From Nipponacmea schrenckii (taxonomy: Eukaryota; Mollusca; Gastropoda; Lottiidae), in assembly GCA_030562195.1 (NCBI GenBank), contig JAUJPP010000005.1:19827106-19891105 (forward strand): DNA of 64,000 nucleotides, given 5' to 3'. A program made the position numbers and the translations under genes. This document shows positions 37,171 to 50,844 of this stretch, one piece after another (within the stretch, counting starts at the first letter, position 1; each line of letters opens with the position of its first letter). The notes under the pieces were generated by a model that was given only the letters and a program-made list of their open reading frames with translations, did no database searches and was not told the DNA's origin.

Positions 37171-37846
37171 TCATTTGAGATCTATATCACTGAAACAATA
37201 TATTTTCGGCTTAAAACTTGACATCATCTAGGATTTTTTTGGATGGCGGCTTCTTATTTGAGATTGTAATCTGTAAATCAGTATAACAGCAAACTGATCA
37301 ATATAATCTACTAACAGTGATCAACACACAAATAACCTTCAATGACAAGTAGAAACAAGGAATGCCTGCAAGCAGTTCTAGGAATCTTCTTCAAGACAAT
37401 TGGATATCAATTCCAAGTAGTCTGAACAATTACAAGAGGTTACTGGCTACGAGCGACTTAATCATCTTTTCTATTCGATCGTCACAGTGGAAAACAAGAC
37501 TAGTGAGATCGCATTTCAATCGAATTCTGCCTGTCGTGATCAAAAGAACTTTCTGAAGGTTTTGCGCAATCTGTAATTGAGTTAGTGATTTACTGGGTAT
37601 TATGGGATGTCGGTACCTGACGATTGGTACTTGGTAAGTTTAGACTATGACAATTGGCAAATATGACCATTACAACAAAACTGGCCCTTTTGTCTATCAA
37701 TTTCTTGAATAAAAAACATAAACCAAGTTCTTTCAGCGCTTGAGCGTCGGCGCTCTGAGGCACTAATGTCACTCAGACCGGCACACAGTTGCGGTAGATG
37801 AAGTACCCAAGGAAATAGTATTAAAGGGATGGTGAAGAAGTTTTTT
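37171..37846. other. Non-coding sequence, no gene seen
   Basis: No feature recognised. Confidence 0.35.
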
Positions 37847-38265
37847 ATACGCCCACATGAATATTGATTAGACCTCAGTCAAGTTTTAATTTGACAATTT
37901 TTCAATGAACGGTTTCGAGTTATTACCCATGACTTAGTAAAATCACGTCAAAATTCTATTGTGGTTGCAATGAGTAGATTCAATTTTTTAAGGATTTTGA
38001 TGAAACTTGGTGTAAGGATTAGAATAGATAAGACAGTAGTCAAGTTTGAATTTGACGATTTTTTTAATGAACAGTTTTTGACTTATTGCCCTTGATTTAG
38101 TAAATTTGCGTCATTTATATTTTGTGGATGCAAAAGAAGCTACAATTTTTCAAAGCATTTTGATGAAATTTGGTGCGAGCATTGGCATTGAAAAAATATT
38201 CAATAAATGTTTTTAGAGTTATTTCTCAATTTATTATTCAAATTTAATGCTGCCAGTGGGCGTAT
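37847..38265 (+). mobile_element. 419-bp non-autonomous element with ATACGCCCAC termini
   Basis: The element starts atacgcccacatg and ends agtgggcgtat, so its 10-bp termini are exact inverted repeats. Inside, a segment of about 160 bases (gtcaagtttgaatttgac, aatgaacggttt-gagttatt, gcccttgatttagtaaa, tttgatgaaacttggtg) is present twice. No coding capacity. A related but truncated copy is at 59804. Confidence 0.7.
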
Positions 38266-39559
38266 GTTACCTTGCCTGGCAAGCTATCTTCTAGTGTTTA
38301 TACAATGTGTGTGTAAACTGACACTCATAGCTTTCCTTCAATATAGTTAGTTTAATTATTAAAGTATCAGTAACACTTCTCGGATTTGACCAGTTTTTAA
38401 TAATATCAAAATAATAGTTCAAAACTGACAGCTGGATTGTATACTTCACCAATGTTTCTCTAATGACAAAATAATCCGGAGAAAACACAAATTTCCATCA
38501 TTAAATCCTCGTTTGACAATTAGCTTTAATCTCGCTTGAATCCCATCTTCAATCGAAATTCAATTATATTGAACGGTTACTAAAGGAGAATTAGATTATT
38601 GAAATATAACAAAGTTTAAAAAGTTTAAACTCAAAGGATTTTTTAACAGGCGCTTAAAAGTACTAGAAAAGATCAGCATGGTGTGCTTTCTCGACCTGCC
38701 AGAAATCATGCTCCATTTTATCATATACTTTCTTTGGTAATGACGTTCCTTGAAACATTTCATTTCTTTGTACTTTTTATCAAACCAGTTTCACATCAGT
38801 GACCTACAAACCTACCTACCTTACCAAAGTTCCATTGGAAATGGACAAGAATCGACTTCAACCGCTGTTCTCGCTATATTCCATCATAGCACAGGACAGT
38901 ATCAGCTTCCGAGCTAAATCAAGGTTCTTTTACGTCCATCACGACCTGACGTTGTACTGCAACACTCTCTGACTGAACCAAAGACGGGGCGTCGTTATAC
39001 ATAGCATTAAGAAGATACGTAATACTGATATGCTACAAAAAAAAATTGGAGAAGGGGGCGTAAGATACGCGATACTGAAATCCATTCAATAAAATCTTGG
39101 GAGAAGGGAGTGATTGGTTCCATTGAGTGTACCGGCCAAGTGTGAAACAAATACTTCTGTAAGGGTCTGCTGGGTATTTTCGATCCCAAAGAAAGGGTGT
39201 TGTGTTGCATAACAATAAGATGCTCCGTGGTAGACAGCAACCCATTAAAGAAATGATTTGTCTTGTATTCCACACTTCCCACTTTCTCAATAATTGAATC
39301 AGTTGTGTAACTTTATCGTATTGGACTTAATATTCAAGGTACTTTGAAAGAATTAGATTTCTAAGTGCTACATGACTCAATTCAACTAGAAACCTGGATC
39401 TTGTTCTAGAAGTCGTTTTAAAGTTGTAAGCAAATGATATTGGCATTTGAAAACTTTACAACTTGTATGTTTTTTTAAATAGGTAAGAGAGGCTCGGAGT
39501 TCAATACTGAATCTTTAAAAAAATAAAAGCGTCGTTGAGATGTCGACCTATGTTTGTAT
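38266..39559. other. Non-coding sequence, no gene seen
   Basis: Overlapping minus-strand frames at 39007-39290 have no recognisable domain. Confidence 0.35.
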
Positions 39560-39665
39560 CTTATTTTTCTGTTCCTTTCTGGTGTAATGGAATTAAATAA
39601 ACTGGCGTTTGTCGTCGTCAAAAAGGACAGCGTTTCGCAGTGTGCAATGAGGGAAATTGAGTCGA
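39560..39665 (-). mobile_element. SINE fragment
   Basis: On the + strand, ggaattaaataaactggcg, caaaaaggacagcg and gtgcaatgagggaaatt match the reverse complement of 37025-37170. Minus-strand orientation, tail to the left. Confidence 0.4.
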
Positions 39666-42600
39666 TACAGTGGAATTAACCTTCATTAGATATCAATACT
39701 TAAATCCAAACCTGCTTTCGATCTGTATTTCATCAATTTGGTATGAGGCAATTAATTAGTATGAGCGCTCGGGTATATTGGTCATTATTATTCCGATCAA
39801 TAAAAAGAACATCTCAGTGATGTATATTGGTCGTAACCTCAGATTGCCTATCGTTATAGAACGATCAGATTCTAATAGAATAAGACAGATATGCTATAAG
39901 CACGTGTACGTGTTTAGATATGTGGCTATTAGAGAATGGAATCCATGGTGTTGCAAATGAGACGTTGTCTAAAACTATTGGAACTTGGTAATGTTAATCC
40001 AAGGAAGATGAAATCTTTTTACTTCTTTTCGTTAGGTTCAAACCATGGAAATTTGACTACGTTGAATCATGATGACCATGATAATTCGGGTAACTGTTTT
40101 ATATCACAGTCGGATAGTGCGTTGGTTCTTTACATAGCATCATTTGCTTAGTTTCGTATTGTAAATGGTGGCTGTGGATTCTGTTCTAGTTAGGCGTGTG
40201 AACGTCCGATGAGTAAAATTACAATCGATGTACCTGTAAACGGATAGGAATGAAAGATGAAAGCCAAGAGGTTTGACAAAAATCCTCAACTGTAAAACTA
40301 CGTTATCCTCGTGAAAAGTATCTGTTTCCTATCTTACCGTGAAGCAGTATGACATTTTCTAACTCATGTTTTATTGCCTTAGCTTGAAAAGAAGCTTAAG
40401 AAACCCAAATACATAATAAAAATTATTAGCTCTGTTGAATCTAAAATAAAATACTATAACTTCACTATAAAGTCAATTTAAGGTCGGACCCTCAAGCGAC
40501 GAAACCGTACTATGAGAAAATAAGCAGTTTCCATCATAAAGTCGATCAGAGTAAACCAATATCGTTATTTCTCCATACTCAATTTGTATGTGACTTTGAA
40601 ATAAATACGCTAACTAATCAAACTTTGCCTGTGGTTGGATTCTGATATAGGTTCAATAATAAAGACTGGCGATCAGGTTAGAGGTCCCATGGTCCTCAGG
40701 CAACCCAGTCAAAATGTTCCATTAATCATTGACTGACGTACTAAGTAAGTAGTAACCAGCTCAGCAAAAGATAACAACATAGATTCACAGTTAAATATCC
40801 TTTCTAAAGGATGGTCCTCGCAAAACCTCTTGGCATCTTTGATAATCCCGAAACCATTTCCAGTTGGGTCGACGAGAATAATGCACGAAGATGACTAATT
40901 TAAGGTTATCGGAGGTTTAACACGCCAATAAACCAATTACTACGAATCTGGAGCGCAAAAATGAAATTCAAAATTCAGCATGCAGCTAATAAAGTTTTCA
41001 CATGAGGAAATATATGGGGAAGTATTTCATATTGAGAGGTGGTATTCGATGTCTAGAAAAGTAAGCATATCTTATCTGGCGCTATACCCGACATCAAAAT
41101 AGAAAAAAAATTGTATTTATTTTTTCAATTGTATCCGCGAGAGGTCATAATAGCTTTTTCTATAATTACTTACTGTCAAATATAAAAGTTAACTGTCAAA
41201 TAATTGAAGGGTTTATTAGGTTCCTCAAAACAATAAATAGTATCATTACTTATTTGTTTGTACATTCGACAATCCAGCAATGTGTGGTTGTTTTCATTTC
41301 AACGGGGTGGCTTTTAATCTTCAAAGCAGCGAAGGGTGTTCTTCGGTTATCAGGAAAAATTGTTTCGAAAATAAGTATAACTTTTTAAAATTGATTGCTG
41401 CATTTCTACACCAAAACAATATTGCCAACAGACGGTTCGGGCCAGCAGTCAGACTTGTTTGTTAGATAGTGAAAGCTAAATGTCCGGAGTGGCAATGGGG
41501 TATGGTCTTAGTTGAAGTAAGTTTAATCGGAGGTTAGAATTCCCTAACGTAGTACGTTAACGTAGTAACCGAAAATCCTACATCGGATCAATACGACTCG
41601 TTTTCCGACGTGTTTCCAATACTTTCTTGCAACAATAGTAGTATAGTTGCTTCCCTTTAATTGGAAGATTAATTTCTTTATTCAGAATTCATTGTCGAGT
41701 GCACTACCCTATACCCAATTGTGTTTGTAATGATCACGGGTCTGTATTAAGACGTGTTTAGTTCCTAACAGTGCCTTCTGTTGGCAATGTTGATTTTTTT
41801 AATTTCTGTTTAATGACCAGGTGCGCTCAAGCACTGAAATAAAGAGACTGCTTTGAGCTTTTAGTTATATTATGAGGGATGGACAGCATTTAGATAATAT
41901 CTTCCCTACTACCTGCCCCCTGCCCGACATGTTTTACTCAAGCTCGTCGTTTGACATTTGGTTACTGTTGTGATGTAATTCGTACAAGCAAAATGAAAAA
42001 TCGCTTCCAAAGAGTTGCAGAGTGGAGAGTAAAAGTTGCATAGTAGTAAACTCCTCAAAAAAGTATACCATAAAAGTGCCTCCCGCGCAAAATCCACTTC
42101 ATTGTAACACGTTTCCATGCATTGTATTGTCATCTGTTTTCTTGCATTAGCCGAATCAGAGCAGAAATATAGAACGTAAGCCTTGGTTCCAAGGTTCCAA
42201 TCGTATGGATTTTATATTATTGTTAAGACTTACGTTTCGGTATTATTATATTGGTACAATACAAGTCGTGATATTTCATTATAGAAGCCAGTGAGGAACT
42301 CGTTTCTACATTATACCACTGTTATCTCCCTTGAACAACATTTTCAACCTAGAAGCCGTTATTGTTCTTGTAACACCTATTACTTCTATTTCTATTCAAT
42401 CTTAATTATATACTCGCCATTCTGAAGCTACAGGATGTACAGACGTCCAATCGATCTGGCTTGCAACTAGAAGTTGTATGTGTCTATTCAAGGACTAGAA
42501 AATGTTGTAATTTGAAAGAATAAATGTCTTCTATCTTAAGACAATTACAAGACAATTCAGAATTGTTCTTGACAAACTACAAAGCTCAAAAACAGACTTG

Positions 42601-43670
42601 AATTTAATTTGTGTCTGGCAAGATGATGATAGATACACCTGCTAATGCTGTCTGGACTGTTGGAGAACATCTTCACAATTAAGGATTCTTTCTACCAGCT
42701 GGTCCTTGGTTTAACCTCTTGGCACCGACTTTCCGGATTATCTGTTGCAGTAGTAGACCGCTTTTATGGTAAATTTCCCTCTTTGCATACTGTCTTTATT
42801 AGCCAAATTAGATCAAGACAAAAAAAAAATGTAAAATCCTACATTTTGTTCTGTCTACTACAAACGTTTAGTCTCCGGTTTAAAGAAAGTGAGAAACTTG
42901 TCACCTGCAGAATTCCATTATAGTCTAATATCAATACAACAAACAACATCAAAGACACTATTTCAATGACATTTACCATTAGCACGCCTCGGTATTTTTC
43001 TGCTACACGGCATTTGACATTCCATTGGTCTCGAGGGGTTGGGAAAATGAAATAATGTAATAATAAGCGACAGCACATGTTGAAATATCAAACAGGCTTA
43101 TCGCCAAACGTCATATTTGTGGAAACTTTCATTCGTGTGCACTTGTAAAGGTTAATGTTGTTCTTAAAGTGAAAATTATATGTCTAGCGAGACATTGCGT
43201 ATTGTTGTTCGTTGTCCTACACTTTACTGCCCACTTGCATGAAAAAAAGCAATCGCGTTGAAAATTTCGGTATGATATTTCTAATGATATAGAAGAAACC
43301 AAGCCGCTTAGAAACCTGTGCCTTTAAAAAAAAATCCTGACTCTTTCAGTAGAAAGCAACAAAATGCAAAGCGATTTCCGAAAGTATAAAGATAATTAGT
43401 TTCTCCTTCCAATAATATCAAATGTCAAGAAACACGCAATAGTAATTATTTTTCAACAAACTTGACACCTTAATGTATTTTTGATAAGGAAGCAAGAACT
43501 GGATTATTGGCAATAAGTGATATACATGAATAATTCATACTCATTATTAGAAGAGTAACATTTCACATAATTTAAAATCCATTTACCCTGGTTCGTATCT
43601 TGTCAAATCGACACATAGTGGTACATTATTAACTAATTATAAGTTGTCGATGTCTTTCGTATACACAATC
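39666..43670. other. Non-coding sequence, no gene seen
   Basis: Several short frames (39778-40151, 41280-41465, 42645-42923) show no domain. The segment at 42660-42710 resembles 35668-35725 (accagctggtccttgg core). No gene supported. Confidence 0.35.
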
Positions 43671-43722
43671 AGTGCCTACTGAACGAATGTCTCTGTTGAA
43701 CGTTACGAAGAGTTTGTGTTGA
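43671..43722 (+). repeat. Solitary copy of the 53-bp minisatellite unit
   Basis: gtgcctactgaacgaatgtc followed by tctgttgaacgttacgaaga and gtttgtg matches the unit of the array at 16286-17450, 26 kb away, in the same orientation. Confidence 0.75.
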
Positions 43723-45924
43723 AATGGTGACCAGTCTTTCTCTTGTAGGTTTATTTATGGACCTCCAGGATCCAGCATACCTAGCTCGTAGATCTGTTGT
43801 TCGTTAAATGGTTCTTAAAATGTCGGTGAAAATTACGTCTATTACCGACATTGTATTCGTAAATTATTTCTGTAATTGTTTTTCTACGTGAGATTGTATT
43901 CTAAGCAGCTCAACCTTTCATTTTATGACTGTCGTACGTCTGGAAACAATGGTCATAAATTAGTTGTTGTATGGGAAAGGGGAGACAATTACTAGCAAAT
44001 TTAAAATCTAACGGTTATCGTTAATTTGTATCTTTATTGTTACCCTGTTCATTACAATTAATGTGAACGCAATAAACTGTCTTTAATAATGATTTACAGT
44101 TATCTTAAAAACTATGTACTACCGATCAGAAAAGGAACCAAAATGCAAAACATCATATTGGCAATATTGAACTTTTTATATTATTAAGATGTATATCAAT
44201 CATAGATGAGGAAGTATTTGCTTCTCTAGTTGTGATTTGAGATGTTATTCCCACCTCTCTGAGTCCTATTCAAAATGAAGCTAAAAATATTACCTACTTG
44301 AAACTTTGCTCCTGAGGCAGGATCCGTGTAAGAAACAATTCTAATAAATATTTGAGTATTTAATAAAACAGTTCTTGACAAATGCTGGAAGGGAATTGGA
44401 AACCATCGAGAATTTTCACCCATCCCCAAGTTTTTCTTTATGGCAATCGTGATCAAACCATGGAAATGTGACATTCCAATGATCAATGGCAATTCAACTT
44501 TGATTACATCTTCTTCACGAAAATAAACCATAATTAGAATCCGATCTTTTTCAAATTAGTTTACAAGACCATGCTGATTTCTTATAAAATATTCCAGGCT
44601 ATATACACTGGCATGGTGGATGGTGATGCCTTCATCCTTAGCGTCATCTCTTTTAAATTTTGAAGCTCACACTTAAACACACTTGGTCTTTGACTCAAAT
44701 CATAAGCTTTTGGCTACAGGTTTGAAGGTTGACCTTCCACGGATATAGTCATGGTCATGTTGTTACTGCCTTCCCACATTGGACATCATTCAATGAATAT
44801 TCAAATTTTGAATGATATAACAGCATTAAGCCTTGCTCACCACTAATTCTATTGGACTTCTCCTTGTACTTCTAAAACTCTTTCACTGGAAGAGATGTTG
44901 ATTTAAATTGAAGATGTTATCAACTGATTTTTATCTGTAATTTTCTCATTACCAATGGAATCTGATTCTAATATTCTCAAACTTGAATCTTTTCTTGATA
45001 CAGATTTTCAATTCGATTATTTCAGATTTTCTTTGATAGTTGTCAATGATCCTTTCTGTTAAGTTCTTGAATCTTTTACTGCTTACGCATTATATTACAT
45101 CATATAAGACTAGTTACGGTTCTTATTGTTTTAGTTACGCATCATTTGGTGCACGCAAATTGATGACGTGGGACACTGTTTTGAACATATCCTTACTTTG
45201 AGGCTTACAGTGGCTCTGTCAATTCCCTGTTTTTTGGAGCTCTGGTTGTAGACAACTTGGTATGTATATATCATTTGGTTTTATCTAAAATATTTTCACT
45301 TTCGCTGTAATGTTTATAAGGCTCAATTGTAGAATTTTAATATTAGGCTAAAAAAACGACCCTTTCAAAATTTTCCGATTTGGTGTCTCGGTTTTGCATA
45401 TTTCTGTTCCGAGTAAATAGAGTAGTCTATAAATATTATTCTCGGCATTTACATCTTTTGTCATAGATTTTGTTCTTTGTGTATCATTCTGATATTTAGG
45501 GATAATATTTTGTTTAGTTTACTTTTGTAATTTCCCGCTTAAGGCTTTTATTTCGTACGTAAAGCTAGGCCGCTCGGCTGTCATATTGCATATTGGAATA
45601 TTCCATTTTCGGTTGTTAATGGATTCGCCCGGTGTCACAATTTATTGTTTAAAGTGGGTACCTTAAAGATCCAGTAGAGCTAAATATTATTCGTTTGATT
45701 GAAATGAATCTTGTTGTGAACATTATACTTATTATTGTAATTGGTGTATTTTCAGTTAATTATTTCGTCTATTAAACATATCAACAACTTATTCTCTTAA
45801 TCTTCCTGACGTGGATGTACAGAGATGATACGCGTTGTATGGGACGCGTTTACAAACACTTTCTTTAGACAGATCTCGACCTTAAAACCTGGATGAAAAA
45901 CATTAGTCTATTTCTGATGTGATT
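43723..45924. other. Non-coding sequence, no gene seen
   Basis: The 101-codon minus-strand frame at 44226-44531 has no recognisable domain or splice context. It is left uncalled. Confidence 0.35.
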
Positions 45925-46165
45925 TCCATTTTCTTATTTTGTGAAACATCCATTGTTGATTTGCTGACGATCTGAAGTAAGTGAGATGATGTTTTGAGCA
46001 GGAAAAAATGCGTCGTCAGTTTCCATTTTCTTATAGAGTATAGAGGTGACAAACATTGTGTTAAGTATAACGTCTCTCAGCGTGTTGTTTTGTTTATGAC
46101 CAACAGACAGCCTAACACAAGGCAGTTGGCGATTTGAAATGAGCGAGATGATGTTTCGAAACTAA
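45925..46165 (+). repeat. Degenerate direct repeat, two copies
   Basis: tttccattttcttat occurs at 45925 and 46019. Each is followed by a segment ending agtgagatgatgttttgag (45979) or agcgagatgatgtttcgaa (46142). Confidence 0.5.
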
Positions 46166-47404
46166 ATTAGTTAAATATGTAAACATTAAATCTTCTAATG
46201 TATTTTTTATCGTCGCTCTGTTTCAGACTTACAGCACTTAAGATAAAACTTTCTCATTTACTGCCGGAATTGATTTATTTTTCATTCGAAAAAGGTTGAT
46301 TTTAGAAAATTGAGGTGGCCGAACTCTCATTCCAGACGTCGTATACTTGTCCGATGCGAAACTGATCTCTTGATTGTTTGTCTAATAATGCGTCTCGTCT
46401 CTCACTCTTGACATTTGAATTGTAAATCTGGAATATTGCATCGAGTCAATAATCAGTGGTGTTACCCCTAAAGATATAAACAGTTAAAATATATGAGTGA
46501 ACATAAGTTCGACCGTTCTACGTTTTTGTTAAGGAGGGGGGGGGGGGTACTCTTGCTTTTCCAATAGAACCTCCACTGCCGTGTCTCCTGTCACATTTGG
46601 TTTGCCATTATAGCAGTGACAGGTGTCGCATGCAAAGCCGGCTAAGCTTAATCTCTTCGAAACACCTGATGGTACTTCTGTTTAAGGAATCCACTATTAA
46701 TCAATTACTTCTCTCAATTTGGTTATACCTTGGGTAAGATTTTTTAAATTAATTTTAAATGACTTTTAAAAAAACGTTTCCATCTGAAAAGGCTCTAAAG
46801 TAGGACACGTAACTCATTAATTTCCCAATCGTTCCCGTTTTATAAATAATTTCTAGTTATTTACTGTAAAACCTAATTATGATCTTAGTGTTTAATAACT
46901 TGGAGAAAATCCAATAACCGTTAGAATAAAGATAATAAACTTATCGATTGTGGTTTTAAATTGTAAACTAAGACGATAATTACCGGAATCTTGAGTATAT
47001 TATCTCACCGATGGTAAAGATAGGCTACTGATTATTTTTCATATTTTTAATTACTCAATATCACATCTTACTGCTGTGTTGTATGAATGCTTTAGAAAAC
47101 AAATATAAACTTAGGTTCTGAAGGATCCATTCTTTCAGTCGGACCTTGGGTTCCAGACTCACAATACCCTCTTCGAACTTTTGACACTGCTGGTATACTT
47201 TTGTCCACCATGAATGAATTCGAGAGTGAAATTAGTTTTACGCCCTAAAACAAATGGAGATGGTCGTCCACCAGACTTGCCAGTATCTCCTGCTGCTCTC
47301 AGATGACTTGACATCAAAGTCCAACCGGAGCTTGGTATCATAATGGTCTTTGTGTGCAAATATCGTGCAATTTAAGTTTTGTAGAATAATTACGATCTTG
47401 CACC
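46166..47404. other. Non-coding sequence with a G run
   Basis: A run of about twelve G is at 46534. The segment at 47120-47360 is somewhat GC-richer, and its ttttacgccctaaaacaaat matches SINE-tail sequence in reverse, so it may be part of a further element copy. No gene supported. Confidence 0.35.
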
Positions 47405-47650
47405 ATGGACAAATGAAATTAAATGGAGTTAGACTTCAAAACTTTACTGTATTTGTTTGGACTAATAAAGACGGGAAACGATCATGCACTGACCCATAAC
47501 AGCACAGTGAAGTAACTTTTTCTGTTTATGTTCCCTCGGTTGTTCCTTGGCAGGGGGAACGGGGTTGAACAATCCGAATTTATTAGTTCGACCTATAACG
47601 GGATGAAACCCTAGGACGAACAATCGTCTCACTGAGCCAGCCAAGTCCCA
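47405..47650 (-). mobile_element. tRNA-headed SINE, fullest copy
   Basis: Read on the minus strand from 47650, gggacttggctggctcagtg agrees with a tRNA A box (TGGCNNAGTGG). About 30 bases on, gggtttcatcccgt is a weaker B box (GGTTCRANTCC). A body with gtgcatgatcgtttcccgtc and a tail with taactccatttaatttcatt follow. The body and tail match the fragments at 11640, 22800, 37025 and 39560. The 60-codon minus-strand frame here is part of this element. Confidence 0.5.
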
Positions 47651-49076
47651 TTCTTATATATTATCTCGATCTGTTGTCTTGATGAAACGCGGGATTTGCA
47701 TGTTACCAAGCCACAGCGACTCCATTTGACATTGGAGAAACTCGTCTTAACTTGTGATATAAACTCAGTCACTAGGTTTATTGTGATTAATTTCTGATAT
47801 TTCTATCCTCCTCGCGCTTTCTAGACTGATAATAAATATTTTAATATCAAGTTAATCATAGTTTATGAACCAATTTGACCCCCTGGTCTGGCAGGATCTT
47901 TATTATTATCTTCTGGAATAATTAAAATATAATTTGACCTAGTTCTTTTTTCTGATTCCCGATTTCGGAACAATCTACAAGGCGATGCTGTAATAAAGTT
48001 ATAATTTGTTAAGACACACTAATTTAATACATTGCTTTATATAGTATAAGTATTTACTCATTATCAAAAAACTTGAAATTATATCTATTAAATGAACGTA
48101 CACCTAACAACTGATCAATGATAGCCTGCAATTTCATAACCACCGAAATTCAGCATATCACTTGTATATTTCAACAAAACTAATTTATTTTTCTATTTCA
48201 GGTAAGCTTGTTTATCATTGATGGTTTTAACTTGAGCTCAGATGAACATTGTAAGTTTAAATTTCTATATCTCAGTATTACTTGACTTGGTCGGGATTTC
48301 ATCAGCTTGAAATGATGGAATGACTTCGCTACCCTTCCTAAAATATTTGTAGTTCCAGTTACAGAATGGAAAAACAATGGACCTTAAGAAATCGGCACCA
48401 TTACCTTTAGATCATTCGGTTGATTTACTGATGCTCATTTCTCTATTTAAAAAGATCGTCAAATATTGTTTGTTTCGGAATTATTTGTCAATAATCAGAC
48501 GTTATAATTAAACGTTGATAAATGGGCGTTTGCATCCATGGGCGTTTTGGCCTGCGGTTTGGGCGTTTAAGAACGTCAAAGGAGTCCGTACTTATTACCG
48601 TTTGTTTCTATTCCAAAGGACATCATTAACGGTTTTTAACCGTAATACTTATAAAGGTATAGTGCTTCAATCTCCAGTGGTTGGCCCAAGGCTAAGCATG
48701 TCATGTTTGATTGAGAAGTAATCACTTGCTATGAATTAATGTTATCACAATCCTCTCCTACTTATCGGGAGAATCATTTACAATTGCTTCTCCATGTTCC
48801 AATATTTTCCTTAGGGATAATGTTTGATCCGATCAGTTGGAATCAATGTATGTAAAGGTGAGGTAATTCGATACAGGTAAAAACAACTTGTAGCTTAGTT
48901 GAAATCTCACTGACCTTGACTGGATTATTCCCATTTTCCGAACTATACTTAAGTCTATGATATTTACCTTCAAGCGTACAGCGACAATGCCGGCTCTAGT
49001 GGTAATAGATATATTTGCCCTCCCCCAATCCCCCCAAAAAATTCTTTACTAGCTGACTGGAAATGGATTTATAGAT
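47651..49076. other. Non-coding sequence, no gene seen
   Basis: No feature recognised. Confidence 0.35.
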
Positions 49077-49275
49077 TGACGTTACAAGTTGACCAGCTTG
49101 TAAATTGTTAAAATATAGAAACTGTTGACGTAACGATTTGGTATAAAATGGTTTGGTGTAAAAACTGATTGACGTTACGAGTTGGTCGTAAACTCGTTGA
49201 GTGTACGAACTGCGAGTTAGTAGTAATCATAGAGCACACAAACTCGTCGATGTTACGAGTTAGTTGGTCGTTTAA
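49077..49275 (+). repeat. Degenerate tandem repeat based on gacgttacgagttggtcgtaaa
   Basis: The core recurs at about 49077, 49127, 49171, 49210 and 49250 with 40-50 base spacing and strong divergence. Confidence 0.6.
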
Positions 49276-49726
49276 TGGCGGAGTATGCAAGGTTTTATAT
49301 AATCCTTGAGATGACGTAACAAGTGGGGTTGGTCAGTATGTTGTAAATTTATTGACACTAAAGGTACGATTTGATTATTAACTCCGTATTTTTAAAATAT
49401 TTTTCTGGATATATGCTGAAAGGCAAATTAATTAGTTTCAATATAAAGCTAATATTGTGTTTATTTAAAAAACGTCTAAAGTAAATCGTTCCGCAGGCCT
49501 AGAATTACCATAAAGAAATATCAAGTAATATAAATAGAAAGCTGATACAGGATATCCTTTATGTCTTGTCTTTATAACGGCCCTTGAGCTTATATGATTT
49601 CCCAATGTCTTTTGTTATTCACCGAGTTGAAAATATCAGCTTTAAAAATAATTTTGAATATAATCATTTCTCCAGGGTCCATCTTCTCCAAGACTTAACT
49701 GTATAAAATTTTTTTTTATACATTTC

Positions 49727-49791
49727 AGTCATCTGATTGGTCAATCACTAAAATTGATTTTAAATTCAATTTTGTTATCCAATCAGATTAC
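49727..49791 (+). mobile_element. Small foldback element (copy 1)
   Basis: The arms gtcatctgattggtcaatc (49728) and ttatccaatcagattac (49775) are imperfect inverted repeats around an AT-rich centre. The whole 63 bases match the reverse complement of 57484-57542, so this is a dispersed hairpin element and not a chance palindrome. Confidence 0.6.
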
Positions 49792-50844
49792 TGCATTTTT
49801 GAAATTTGATTGCATTATAATTATGTTTTGGAGAATAAGGCCCCTGGGCATATTAACTTTTACATATAAACATTGTTCAAGCTAAGGAGCTTAAATGATT
49901 TAAAAGGATGGTAATTTACCTCAGAGAGTTACGCAACCTTTCCACGACATTCTTGCAATAGGATCGTAATGTTAAATACACAAAGTGTTACATCAGTTGA
50001 TTGGTTTTATGTCTGAAACTGTTAAGAAAATGGAACGAAACTATGCCATGTTCTTTCAGTACTTCAAAGTATTGTCACAGATTGCTCGCTGCTACTCTGA
50101 GTTAATTCACTCACACTGTCATATGCCTTACGTCTTTAAATCGGTTAACTAAACTGTTTTGGTTCCATAATGGTAAACCGGTAGCATCGATGCCATTGTT
50201 ATAACTTGCAGTCACATGTTTGTAGTTTATATTCTGTAGGCCTGTATTTATATACATGATTTACAGTATAGCACAAATCCGATACTAATATCCTAGGGTA
50301 TTTGCGATACTGACGTCATCGAACGCTTTGTTTAACTGGAATTGCAAAAACCACAGAAGTCTGATGCAGATTTGAATGGTAAAGATCTATGCTATCAGTG
50401 TCCCCAATACACATAAAAAGTTTAGAAATTCCTTACAATTACTTAATCAGTTCGTGTACATGATAAGTCAAAAGACACGTATCAAATTTACTTTGGAAAA
50501 ATTGATTCGTCCAGGTTATAGCACTTGCACCATTGTCTTGAACTGCGATATTGAATATTGTCTTGCTCGTGTTGTCTGGACAATAAACCTTGATGAAATC
50601 TGTGATGTCTGAAATTCCGGAAATTTCGTATCGTGACTTATTGGATTGTGAGATGACGGTGGAGATAGAGGGCGCTATATATAGAGATTATTTGACATCT
50701 CAAACTTTCAATTCAGTTTAAAACTTCCTCTGTTGTCATCAACATCAAGAAAGTCACGCTCGGGATGTCACAATTTCTTTGGTAGTATTGGGTTACTGAA
50801 AATAAATGCTTTTCTGTACTGAAGTGGACTAAAGAAATGAGTTT
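49792..50844. other. Non-coding sequence, no gene seen
   Basis: No feature recognised. The 78-codon frame at 50376-50612 has no domain signal. Confidence 0.35.

Noticed and set aside
39007..39290. Two overlapping minus-strand frames of 85 and 91 codons
   Set aside because: No family signal in either frame and no supporting splice or promoter context.
44226..44531. 101-codon minus-strand frame
   Set aside because: No domain recognised; length is within chance expectation.
47462..47644. 60-codon minus-strand frame
   Set aside because: It lies within the SINE copy and has no protein family resemblance.
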